The position numbers were made by a program, and so were the translations under genes. A stretch of 64,000 nt of DNA from JACVRW01 sp963808545 (GTDB taxonomy: Bacteria > Actinomycetota > Thermoleophilia > Solirubrobacterales > Thermoleophilaceae), in NCBI GenBank assembly GCA_963808545.1, contig CAWEGB010000011.1, positions 248,001 to 312,000 of the forward strand, given 5' to 3'. Numbering within the stretch: position 1 is the first letter of the stretch; each line of letters starts with the position of its first letter. A model generated the notes under the pieces. The model was not told where the DNA came from and ran no database searches. It was given only the letters and a program-made list of their open reading frames with translations. This document shows positions 40,555 through 48,764 of the stretch, piece after piece.

Positions 40555-42197
40555 CGGAGACGAGCATCCTGACAGGGGCACGCGCCGCCGTCGCGGCGCT
40601 CGAGCGCGCTGGGGTCGAGATCGCCTTCGGCCTGCCCGGGGTGCACAACCTGCCGCTGTGGCGCGAGCTGAACGGGTCGCCGATCCGCCTGGTGGGCGTC
40701 CGCCACGAGCAGACCGCGGCCTACGCGGCCGACGGCTACGCGCGGGCCACCGGCCGCGTGGGCGTTGCGCTCACGACCACGGGCCCGGGCGCGGCCAACA
40801 CCCTGGCCGCGGTGGGCGAAGCGTGGGCCTCGCGCCAGCCGGTGGTGGTGCTGGCCACCGACATCCCCACCAGCGCCCGCCGTCCGGGCGTGTGGCGTGG
40901 CGTGCTGCACGAGACCACCGACCAGGCGGCGATGTTCGAGCCGGTGGTCAAGGAGACCGTGCGTGTGCGCTCGGCCGGCGGCGTAGGTCCTGCGGTCGAG
41001 TACGCGCTCAGGCGGGCGCTCGCGCCGCCGGCCCGCCCGGTCTACGTGGAGGTGCCCACCGACCTGCTCTCGGCCGAAGCCACCGGCGAGGGCGAGAGCT
41101 TTGCCTCGCCCTCTCCTCCGCCCGCCCCCGACGAAGCGCAGCTCGAGCGGGCGCTGGAGCTGCTCGAGCGCGCGCGGCGGCCGCTGGTCTGGGCGGGCGG
41201 CGGAGCGCTGCAGTCGGGAGCAGGCGCGGCCGTTGCCCGGCTGGCGGAGCGTCTGGTGGCGCCGCTCATCCTCACCTACTCGGCCCATGGCCTGGTCGCC
41301 CCCGGCCACCCCTGCCTCGTCGATTCGTCGCCGCACGTGCCCGAGGTCGGGGCCCTGTGGGACGAGGCCGATCTGGTCGTGGCCGTCGGCACCGACTTCG
41401 ACGGCATGATGACCCAGGGCTTCAAGCAGCCTCAGCCGCCCCATCTGGTGGCGATCAACGTGGACGCCGCCGACGCGACCAAGAACTACCGGCCCGACGT
41501 GCTGCTGGAGGCGGACGCGGCCGCCGGCGCGGCGGCTCTGGCCGAGCGGCTGACCGAGCGCGGCGGCCTGGACGCGCTCGCGCGGCGACTCGCAGGCCTC
41601 AACGCCGAGGTGCGCGCCGGCCTGCGCTCCACGGACCCGGAGGCGAGCGGCTTCCTGACCGCGATCGAGGAGGCGCTGCCGGAGGACGCGATCGTGGTCA
41701 GCGACATGTGCATCCCCGGGTACTGGCTGGGCGGCTTTCACCGCACGCCGGCCCCCCGCAAGCTGTCCTATCCGCTCGGCTGGGGGACGCTCGGCTGCGG
41801 CTTTCCCCAGGGGCTCGGGGCCGCGCTGGGAGGCGTGGGCCCGGCGGTGAGCGTGTCGGGCGACGGCGGCTTCCTCTACGCCTGCGGAGAGCTGGCCGCC
41901 GCGCGCCAGGAGAACATCCCTCTCACCGCCGTGGTGGTGGACGACGGCGGCTACGGGATGATCCGGTTCGACCAGGACCGGCACGGCGACCCGCGCGAGG
42001 GCGTCGACCTCGTCAACCCGGACTTCGTGGCCATGGCGGCCTCGTTCGGCGTGCGCGCCGACAGCGTCGACGGTCTCGGGGAGCGCTTCGCGATCGCCCT
42101 GAAGGGCCACGTGGCGCTCGACGAGCCGACGCTGCTGGTGGCGCGCGCGGCGCTCGGCCCGCCGCCCAACGTGTCGCCGCGCTGGTACCGGCGGTGA
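40545..42197 (+). CDS. ThDP-dependent decarboxylase/lyase (acetolactate synthase-like)
   Basis: 550 residues in the three-domain layout of the pyruvate oxidase/ALS superfamily. N-domain: IAFGLPGVHNLPLWREL and GVRHEQTAAYAADGYARATG (catalytic Glu), then TTTGPGAANTLAAVGEAWAS. Central Rossmann domain: RRPLVWAGGGALQSGAGAAV. C-domain: GTLGCGFPQGLGAALGG and SVSGDGGFLYACGELAAARQ ending VVDDGGYGMIRFD. The usual GDG...NN metal motif has DD-GG in place of NN. This resembles benzoylformate-decarboxylase or ALS-like paralogues rather than true IlvB. GTG start at 40545. Confidence 0.88.
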   Translation: MSSSETSILTGARAAVAALERAGVEIAFGLPGVHNLPLWRELNGSPIRLVGVRHEQTAAYAADGYARATGRVGVALTTTGPGAANTLAAVGEAWASRQPVVVLATDIPTSARRPGVWRGVLHETTDQAAMFEPVVKETVRVRSAGGVGPAVEYALRRALAPPARPVYVEVPTDLLSAEATGEGESFASPSPPPAPDEAQLERALELLERARRPLVWAGGGALQSGAGAAVARLAERLVAPLILTYSAHGLVAPGHPCLVDSSPHVPEVGALWDEADLVVAVGTDFDGMMTQGFKQPQPPHLVAINVDAADATKNYRPDVLLEADAAAGAAALAERLTERGGLDALARRLAGLNAEVRAGLRSTDPEASGFLTAIEEALPEDAIVVSDMCIPGYWLGGFHRTPAPRKLSYPLGWGTLGCGFPQGLGAALGGVGPAVSVSGDGGFLYACGELAAARQENIPLTAVVVDDGGYGMIRFDQDRHGDPREGVDLVNPDFVAMAASFGVRADSVDGLGERFAIALKGHVALDEPTLLVARAALGPPPNVSPRWYRR

Positions 42198-43408
42198 GCC
42201 CGGACGCACCGCGGCCCAGCGCCGAGCGACCGGCTGGCCGACGCCTCGCGCCGGGCCTACGACCTGGCCCGCGCGCCCGTGCGCAGCGAGCTGCTCGAGG
42301 AGGCCGCCGAGGCCTCGCGGGTCGGACTGCGCAGCGGCGCGAGCGGGCCGTAGCCGCGGCGCGGCCGATCTCTCCAGACCGCCGTGGCCGCCGCGCCGCG
42401 TGGCTCATCGCCCTCGAGCTACTCGGCCATCAAGAGTCCGTTCTTCGCTCCCATCGCCGCCGTGGTCACGCTGGGCCTGACGATCGGCGAGCGCCGGCAG
42501 ACGGGCGATCGAGCTGGCCATCGGGGTGGCGGTGGGCATCGCCATCGCCGATCTGCTGGTGGCGCAGATCGGCACCGGTACCTGGCAGATCGGCGTGACC
42601 GTGGCGCTGGCCATGTTCGCGGCGATCCTCGTGGGCGGCGGCCCGCTGCTGGCCTCCCAGGCGGCGGCCTCGGCCGTGCTGGTGGTGGCCCTCCAGCCAC
42701 CGGAGGACAGCTTCGACTTCACGCGCGCGCTCGACGGCCTGGTGGGCGCCGCCACCGGCGTGGTGATCGGCTCTCTGTTGCTCCCGGCCGACCCGGTGCG
42801 CCTGGCGCGCAGCGGCGCCGGCCCGGTGATCGACAGCCTCGCCTCGCTCACTCGACTGACATCGGGTCCGCGATCGAGCAGCGGGACGAACGCGTGAGGC
42901 CGAGACGGGCCATCGAGGCGGTGGCGGACCTGCGGCCCCGCCACGACGATCTCGAGGACTCGGTCACCGACGCCCGTGGACGCCGCGCGCATGTCGCTCG
43001 GGCGGCGTACGGCCCTCCAGCAGGTGGGCGAGCTCTCGGAGTTCGCCCGCCACACCCGCCTGGCCATCGCCGATGCTCGCTCGCTGGCCCGCGGGGCCGG
43101 ACGAGCGATCGCGGTGGGCGACGCCACGCCGCCCGAGGTCCACGAGGCGGTCTACGAGCTGGCCGAGGCCACCCGCGAGCTGCACGCCGTGCTCGACGGC
43201 GGAGATCCCCTGCCCTCCCGCGAGCGGGCGGTGCGGGCGGCTCTCATCTCGAACGCCGTGCTCGGTCGAGACCACCAACATGTCCGCCCTGCACATCGTC
43301 GGGCCAGATCCGGCTGCTCGCGGTCGATCTGCTGCGTGCGTCCGGCGTGGAGCGCACGCGGGCACAGGAACTGGTCCGGAGGCGCGCCGGAGCCGCCTGG
43401 GCGTCTAG
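42194..43408 (+). pseudogene. FUSC-family (aromatic acid exporter-like) membrane protein with many frame changes
   Basis: The conserved protein can be read only by switching frame about seven times. GTG 42194 overlaps the upstream stop (GTGA). Pieces in order: RLADASRRAYDLARAPVRSE, WLIALELLGHQES, FFAPIAAVVTLGLTIGERRQ, AIELAIGVAVGIAIADLLVA, GTWQIGVTVALAMFAAILVG, ALDGLVGAATGVVIGSLLLP (FUSC membrane half), then a helical cytoplasmic half (AIEAVADLRPRHDDLEDSVT, RMSLGRRTALQQVGELSEFA, AVYELAEATRELHAVLDGGD, QIRLLAVDLLRASGVERTRA) to a TAG at 43406-43408. There is also an in-frame stop near 42351. Sequence between breaks is well conserved, so local assembly errors are as likely as gene death. Confidence 0.75.
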
Positions 43409-44970
43409 TCCCAGTCGAGCCGGAAGCCCGAGTCGCCGGTGAGCTCGGCCACGTCCATCTGGGCCTTCTGCAGCTTGCCGGCGTAGTCCCAGTTCATCGA
43501 CTGCCAGCGGGTGAACTGGTCCAGCACCCAGATGCCGGACTGACGGCTGCCGTTGCCCGACTTCCCGTTGCCGCCGAACGGCAGGTGCGCCTCGGCGCCG
43601 CTGGTGGAGTTGTTCACCGACAGCATTCCGGCGCTGACCCGCTCGCGGAAGCGGAAGGCCCACTTGGCTTCGCTGGTGTAGATGGCCGCCGACAGCCCGT
43701 ACCCGTGCCCGTTCGCGAGCTCGACCGCGGAGTCGAAGTCGGCGAACTTGGCCACTCCCACGATCGGCCCGAACGTCTCGGTGCGGTAGATCTCGTCGTC
43801 CGCCGTCACGCCGTCGACGATCGTCGGGTGGCAGTAGACGCCGGCGTCGGGGTCGCCCACGAAGCCGGCACGCGGGTTCTCGCTCGTTATCCGGCCGCGG
43901 CCCGACGAGCCGCTCACCCTGTGGTGGTCGCGGATGAGGCCGAGCCAGTCCTCGAAGCGCTCGGCGAAGCGCTCGTGGATCATCGGGCCGTAGAGCACGT
44001 CCTGCTGCGGATCGCCGACCGGCGCGCTCTCCACCGCGGCGGAGAAGCGAGCGACGAACTCCTCGTGGATCGAGTCGTGCACGATCACCGTGCCCAGCGA
44101 GGTGCAGCGCTGGCCCGCCGTGCCAAAGCCGCTGAACAGCGCGCCCTCGACGGCGAGCTCGAGGTCGGCGTCGGGCATGACCACCAGCGGGTTCTTGCCG
44201 CCGAGCTCGAGGCAGGGGGACTGCACGTGGCGCCCGCAGAGGGCGCCGATCTCCGAGCCCACGGCGGACGAGCCGGTGAAGCCGACCTTGTCGACGACGC
44301 CCTCGTCGAGCGCGCGCTCGAGTCCTTCGAACGCGCTCGGCCCGTCGCACTGGACGAGGTTGAGCACCCCGTCGGGCAGGCCGCCGTTGATGAACAGCGT
44401 GGCCAGCGCATCGCCGAGCGCCGGCGCGTACTCCGCGGGCTTCCACACCACGGCGTTGCCGCACAGGATCGCGGGCACCAGATACCAGGACGGCACCGCC
44501 ACCGGGAAGTTGCCGGCGGTGATGATCGCCGCGACTCCCACCGGGTTGCGGAAGGTGAACAGCTGCTTGTCGGGCATCTCCGAGGGCACCGTCTGCCCGT
44601 AGAGGCGCCGGCCTTCGCCCACGAAGAAGTCGCAGGTGTCGACGATCTCCTGCACCTCGCCGAGTGACTCGGGATAGGGCTTGCCGATCTCGCGGGTGAC
44701 CAGCCGGGCGAGCGCCTCCTTGTTCTCCTCCACGAGGCGCCCGATCTGCTGGATCGCCTTGCCACGCACCGGCGCGGGAACGGCGGCCCAATCACGCTGC
44801 GCCGCCCGGGCGGCCCGGCAGGCGTCCACGAAGGTACCGGCGTCCCCCAGCACGGCCTCGCAGACCACGTCGTCCAGGTTGGCCGGGTTGCGCGACTCGA
44901 TGCGGCGCCCGTCGGTGCGGGTCTCACCGCGGACGATCGATCCGATCGTCCTCGTCTCAGTGATGCTCAT
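43405..44970 (-). CDS. Aldehyde dehydrogenase, ALDH7-like (alpha-aminoadipate semialdehyde dehydrogenase type)
   Basis: NAD(P)-dependent ALDH of 521 residues. PVGVAAIITAGNFPVAVPSW, NAVVWKPAEYAPA, GFTGSSAVGSEIGALCGRHV, LELGGKNPLVVMPDADLELA and the catalytic Cys in FGTAGQRCTSLGTVI are clear. GQRCTS and the SAGMLSVNNSTSGAEAHLPF region near the C-terminus match the ALDH7/AMSADH subgroup. Start ATG 44970 overlaps the stop of the dehydrogenase gene next to it (ATGA), so both enzymes are made together and probably serve one pathway. Substrate assignment is tentative. Confidence 0.88.
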   Translation of the reverse strand: MSITETRTIGSIVRGETRTDGRRIESRNPANLDDVVCEAVLGDAGTFVDACRAARAAQRDWAAVPAPVRGKAIQQIGRLVEENKEALARLVTREIGKPYPESLGEVQEIVDTCDFFVGEGRRLYGQTVPSEMPDKQLFTFRNPVGVAAIITAGNFPVAVPSWYLVPAILCGNAVVWKPAEYAPALGDALATLFINGGLPDGVLNLVQCDGPSAFEGLERALDEGVVDKVGFTGSSAVGSEIGALCGRHVQSPCLELGGKNPLVVMPDADLELAVEGALFSGFGTAGQRCTSLGTVIVHDSIHEEFVARFSAAVESAPVGDPQQDVLYGPMIHERFAERFEDWLGLIRDHHRVSGSSGRGRITSENPRAGFVGDPDAGVYCHPTIVDGVTADDEIYRTETFGPIVGVAKFADFDSAVELANGHGYGLSAAIYTSEAKWAFRFRERVSAGMLSVNNSTSGAEAHLPFGGNGKSGNGSRQSGIWVLDQFTRWQSMNWDYAGKLQKAQMDVAELTGDSGFRLDWD

Positions 44971-46070
44971 GCGCCAAGCGTAGCCGCGGCTCCGTCGCCG
45001 GCCACTCCGGCCACGATGGCGTCCGCCACCTCCACGGTCGACGCGGGCAGAGAGCGCGAGGCCACGTCGCGGGTGAGGGTCACCCCCTCACCCACCACAC
45101 GGTCCACCGCCGCCTGGAGCCGCTGGGCGCGCTCGGCCTCGCCGAGGTGCCGGAGCAGCAGCACGCCCGCCAGGATCTGCGCGATCGGGTTGGCGGTCCC
45201 GCGTCCGGCGTGACCCGAAGCCGAGCCGTGCACGGTGTCGAAGACGGCGGCATCCTGGCCCAGGCCGGCGCGCGGCATCATCCCGACACCGCCGATGAGG
45301 CCGGCGGCCACGTCGGTGACGGTGTCCACGTAGGCGGTGGGCATGAGGAGAACGTCGAGCAGGCCCGGCCGGCGCCCGAGCTCCTGCAGAGCCGCGTCGA
45401 GCGACAGGTCGTCGACGGTGAGGCGGGGAAACTCGAGGGCCACGCGCCGAGCCGCCTCGAGCAGAAGCCCGTCGATGGCCGGCACCTCGCCGGCGCGGTG
45501 GACGACGGTCACCCGCAGCCGTCCCGCGCCGCTCGTCCAGGCGAGGGCGGTGCGGGCCACCCGCTCGGCCCCGAGCCGGGTCATGAACTTGATCGAGGGC
45601 CGCGCCTCGTCGCCCAGCTCGCCCCCGCTGCCGGAGAGCACGAGCTCCCGCAGCGCGCGCGCCCCGTCGCTTCCCGCCTCGAGGGCGGCCCCGGCGTACA
45701 GATCCTCCTGGATCATCCCGGCGAGCACCAGGTCCACGCCCGGCCGCGCGTCGCCGGCGCCGTCGATGCTGCGGGCGGGGCGCACGCCGAGGTGCAGGTC
45801 GAGCGCCCGCCGCAGCTCCACGTTGGCCGACGGCGGTCCGGGGCCCGGCCCGCCCGACGTGGTGGGGCCCTTGAGCGCCACCCCCGCGTCGCGAATCGCC
45901 ATGACCGTGTCGGGGGGAAGCGGTGAACCCACGGCGTCTCGGGCCACCTGACCGGCCTGGTGAACGTCCCACTCGATGCGCACGCCGGTGGCCTCGACCG
46001 CCCGGCGGGCAGCATCGACCACCTCGGGTCCCACCCCGTCGCCTGGTACCAGCACCACTCGATGGGCCAT
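44967..46070 (-). CDS. Isocitrate/isopropylmalate dehydrogenase family protein
   Basis: Metal- and NAD(P)-dependent beta-decarboxylating dehydrogenase relative, 367 residues. Markers are VVLVPGDGVGPEVVDAARRA, GVALKGPTTSGGPGPGP, NVELRRALDLHLGVRPARSI, IQEDLYAG, SIKFMTRLGAERVARTALAW, AAVFDTVHGSASGHAGRGTA and NPIAQILAGVLLLRHLG. The metal-binding Asp residues in LMPTAYVDTVTDVAAG are kept, but the usual NLYGD is TAYVD. It may not be LeuB or Icd proper but act on a different 3-hydroxyacid (homoisocitrate, tartrate-like or methylmalate). It is coupled to the ALDH7-like gene by an ATGA overlap. Confidence 0.85.
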   Translation of the reverse strand: MAHRVVLVPGDGVGPEVVDAARRAVEATGVRIEWDVHQAGQVARDAVGSPLPPDTVMAIRDAGVALKGPTTSGGPGPGPPSANVELRRALDLHLGVRPARSIDGAGDARPGVDLVLAGMIQEDLYAGAALEAGSDGARALRELVLSGSGGELGDEARPSIKFMTRLGAERVARTALAWTSGAGRLRVTVVHRAGEVPAIDGLLLEAARRVALEFPRLTVDDLSLDAALQELGRRPGLLDVLLMPTAYVDTVTDVAAGLIGGVGMMPRAGLGQDAAVFDTVHGSASGHAGRGTANPIAQILAGVLLLRHLGEAERAQRLQAAVDRVVGEGVTLTRDVASRSLPASTVEVADAIVAGVAGDGAAATLGA

Positions 46071-46130
46071 CTCCCACCGGATGAAATCACGCCCGGCGGA
46101 TCCGGGCTCGGTCCAGCGTGGGCAGTTCCG

Positions 46131-47934
46131 CTAGCGCAGGCGCTCTTCGAGCGCGGCGAGCTGAGCCTTCAGCTCGGCGGGCAGCGTGTCACCGAACTGA
46201 GCAAAGTGCTGCTGGATCTGGGGCAGCTGCGCCTGCCACTGCTCGGCGTCCACCTCGAGCAGCTCCTCAAGGGCGCCGGGCGCCAGGTCGAGGCCGTCGA
46301 CGTTGATGGCCTCGGGCGTGGGGACCGCCCCGATCGCGGTGTCCACCGCGTCCGCCTCGCCGTCGCAACGCCGGAACACCCACTCGAGCACGCGTGAGTT
46401 CTCGCCGAAGCCGGGCCAGAGGAAACCGACCTTCGTCGTCCTTGCGAAACCAGTTGACCATGAAGATCCTCGGCAGCTGAGCCCCCTCGCGGCGGCCGAT
46501 GTTCAGCCAGTGCGCGAAGTAGTCGGCCATGTCGTAGCCACAGAAGGGGAGCATCGCCATCGGGTCGAACCGCAGCTCGCCCAGGCCGCCCGCGGCAGCC
46601 GCCGTCTTCTCCGACCCCATGATCGAGCCGAGGAACACGCCGTGCTCCCAGTCGAGAGCCTCGAACACGAGCGGCACGACCTTGGCGCGGCGACCCCCGA
46701 GAAGGAAGGCGTCGATGGCCACGCCGGCCGGGTCCTCCCAGTTCGGAGCGATCGAGGGACACTGAGACGCCGGCACGGTGAAGCGCGCGTTCGGGTGAGA
46801 GGACGGCTCGTCGGAGCCGGGTGTCCAGTCGCGGCCCTTCCAGTCGATGGCGTGGGCCGGCGGGTCGGTCGTCATCCCCTCCCACCACACGTCCCCGTCA
46901 TCGGTGCGGGCGCAGTTGGTGAAGACGGTGTTCTCGCGCACGGTGGCCATCGCGTTGGGGTTGGTCTTCTCACCCGTCCCCGGCGCGACGCCGAAGAAGC
47001 CGGCCTCCGGGTTGATGGCGTGCAGGCGACCGTCGCGGCCGAACTTCATCCAGGCGATGTCGTCTCCGACCGTCTCCACCGTCCAGCCCTCGAGGGTGGG
47101 GATGAGCATGGCCAGGTTGGTCTTGCCGCACGCGGAGGGGAAGGCGCCGGCCACGTGCTTGACCCCGCCCTCGGGCGAGGTGAGCTTGAGGATGAGCATG
47201 TGCTCGGCCATCCAGCCCTCGTCGCGCGCCATCACCGAGGCAATGCGCAGCGCGAAGCACTTCTTGCCCAGCAGCGCGTTGCCGCCGTAGCCCGAGCCGT
47301 AGGACCAGATCTCGCGACGCTCCGGGAAGTGGACGATGTACTTGTTGTCGGCGTTGCAGGGCCAGGGGACGTCGGTCGCGCCCTCGCCCAGCGGCATCCC
47401 GACGGAATGCAGGCAGGGCACGAACTCGCCGTCTTCGCCCAGCAGCTCGAGCGCGGGAGCGCCCATGCGGGTCATGATGCGCATCGACGTGGCCACGTAG
47501 GCCGAGTCGGTCAGCTGCACGCCGATGTGGGCGATCGGCGAGCCCAGCGGGCCCATCGAGAAGGGCACGACGTACATCGTGCGTCCGCGCATCGAGCCGC
47601 GAAACAGGCCGGTGAGCGTCTCGCGCATCTCCTCCGGGTCGCGCCAGTTGTTGGTGGGCCCGGCGTCGTCCTCGTCCTCGGAGCAGATGAAGGTCCTGTC
47701 CTCGACCCGGGCCACGTCGCCGGGATCCGAGCGCGCCAGGTAGGAGTTGGGCCGCTTGGCGTCCGAGAGCTTCTCGAAGGTGCCCGCCTCGACCAGGGCC
47801 CGGCAGAGGTCGTCGTACTCCTCGGCGGAGCCGTCGCACCAGTGGATCGAGTCGGGTTCGGCGAGTTCCGCGACCTCGGCCACCCACGCGAGGAGCTTCT
47901 GGTGGGTGGTGGGCGCGGCGGTCGTCTGGGTCAC
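46131..47934 (-). CDS. pckG: Phosphoenolpyruvate carboxykinase (GTP), frameshifted
   Basis: Converts oxaloacetate and GTP to PEP. GTG 47934 begins TQTTAAPTTHQKLLAWVAE. The GTP-PEPCK pattern is complete: WCDGSAEEYDDLCRALVE, YVVPFSMGPLGSPIAHIGVQ, YGSGYGGNALLGKKCFALRI, HVAGAFPSACGKTNLAMLIP (P-loop with the reactive Cys), VGDDIAWMKFGRDGRL, GFFGVAPGTGEKTNPNAM and PMAMLPFCGYDMADYFAHWL. An extra base in the AAA run at 46423-46425 cuts FRKDDEGRF from LWPGFGENSRVLEWVFRRCD. Corrected length 600 residues. A core gluconeogenic gene is unlikely to be dead, so this is probably a sequencing error. Confidence 0.96.
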
Positions 47935-48016
47935 TGGTATCTGAACTCCTGGGGGCTCGTCGTCTTCTGCTGCGGCGGCCCGAAACCGTATCCCAACGCC
48001 CCTACACTCAACCCTC

Positions 48017-48637
48017 ATGCGCGCCGTGCTGCGGTTTGTGGCATCGGTGATGATGGTGAGCGGGACCCTGCTGATCGCGGACGCAGCCGCGACGCTGCTG
48101 TGGCAGGAGCCCGTCTCCGCCTTCGTGGCCGAGCGCCAGCAGGACAGCCTGAAGAGGCTGCTCGTGGACCCGCCCGAGCCGGTCGAGCGGCGCGTGCGCC
48201 GGCGCCAGCCACTTCCCGGCGACGCGATCGGCAAGCTCGATATCCCGGCCATCGGCGTGTCCGAGTACGTGGTGGAGGGCACGGACACCGGGAACCTGCG
48301 CAAGGGGCCGGGCCACTATCCGGAGACGCCGCTGCCGGGTGAGCCCGGCACCGTGGCCGTCGCCGGTCACCGGACCACCTACGGCGCGCCCTTCCGCGAT
48401 CTCGACGACGTCAAGCCCGGCAATGAGATCGTCTTCGACACGCCCTTCGGCCGCTTCATCTACCGGGTCGAGGACACGAAGATCGTGGACGACCAGGACC
48501 TGTCCGTGCTCGAGCCCGTGGGCTACAAGCGGCTGATGCTGAGCGCCTGCCACCCGCTGTACAGCGCCGCCCAGCGCATCATCGTCTTCGCCAAGCAGGT
48601 GCGTCGCGAGCGCTCTCGCGTCAGGTCGGGCGCATGA
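48017..48637 (+). CDS. Class E-like sortase
   Basis: Transpeptidase that cleaves an LPxTG-like signal and anchors surface proteins to the wall. 206 residues: one N-terminal helix (VLRFVASVMMVSGTLLIADA), a linker, then the sortase barrel with GKLDIPAIGVSEYVVEGTD, GTVAVAGHRTTYGAPFRDLD (catalytic His) and YKRLMLSACHPLYSAAQRII (catalytic Cys and Arg). The AGHR and SACHP order is that of actinobacterial class E/D-type sortases. ATG 48017. A candidate substrate with an LPFTG tail is encoded 2.4 kb downstream at 51012. Confidence 0.93.
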   Translation: MRAVLRFVASVMMVSGTLLIADAAATLLWQEPVSAFVAERQQDSLKRLLVDPPEPVERRVRRRQPLPGDAIGKLDIPAIGVSEYVVEGTDTGNLRKGPGHYPETPLPGEPGTVAVAGHRTTYGAPFRDLDDVKPGNEIVFDTPFGRFIYRVEDTKIVDDQDLSVLEPVGYKRLMLSACHPLYSAAQRIIVFAKQVRRERSRVRSGA

Positions 48638-48764
48638 GCGCCGAGGGGTCTCCGGACCTCTCGATCTGTGACGCGTCGCGCGACTCGAACCAGAGGATCA
48701 GGCCCACCACCAGGGCGATCGAGATGGCCAGGACGGCCAGCCAGTAGAGGAGCTTGAGGAGCAT
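48621..48764 (-). CDS. 47-residue single-helix membrane protein
   Basis: ATG 48764 gives MLLKLLYWLAVLAISIALVV followed by GLILWFESRDASQIERSG: one transmembrane helix and a short polar tail. The coding strand is opposite to the flanking sortase and ligase genes, its stop overlapping the sortase end and its start lying on the next gene's ATG. No family is known to me; the amphipathic composition and clear positive-in topology suggest a real small protein, but a chance frame cannot be excluded. Confidence 0.45.
   Translation of the reverse strand: MLLKLLYWLAVLAISIALVVGLILWFESRDASQIERSGDPSALMRPT

Noticed and set aside
40545..42197. Oxalyl-CoA decarboxylase
   Set aside because: The ThDP protein resembles acetolactate-synthase/benzoylformate-decarboxylase relatives more than Oxc, despite the CoA-transferase neighbour.
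6295..46425. Programmed ribosomal frameshifting as the cause of the many frame breaks
   Set aside because: No slippery heptamers or downstream structures shared among sites; the affected genes are unrelated and normally single-frame.
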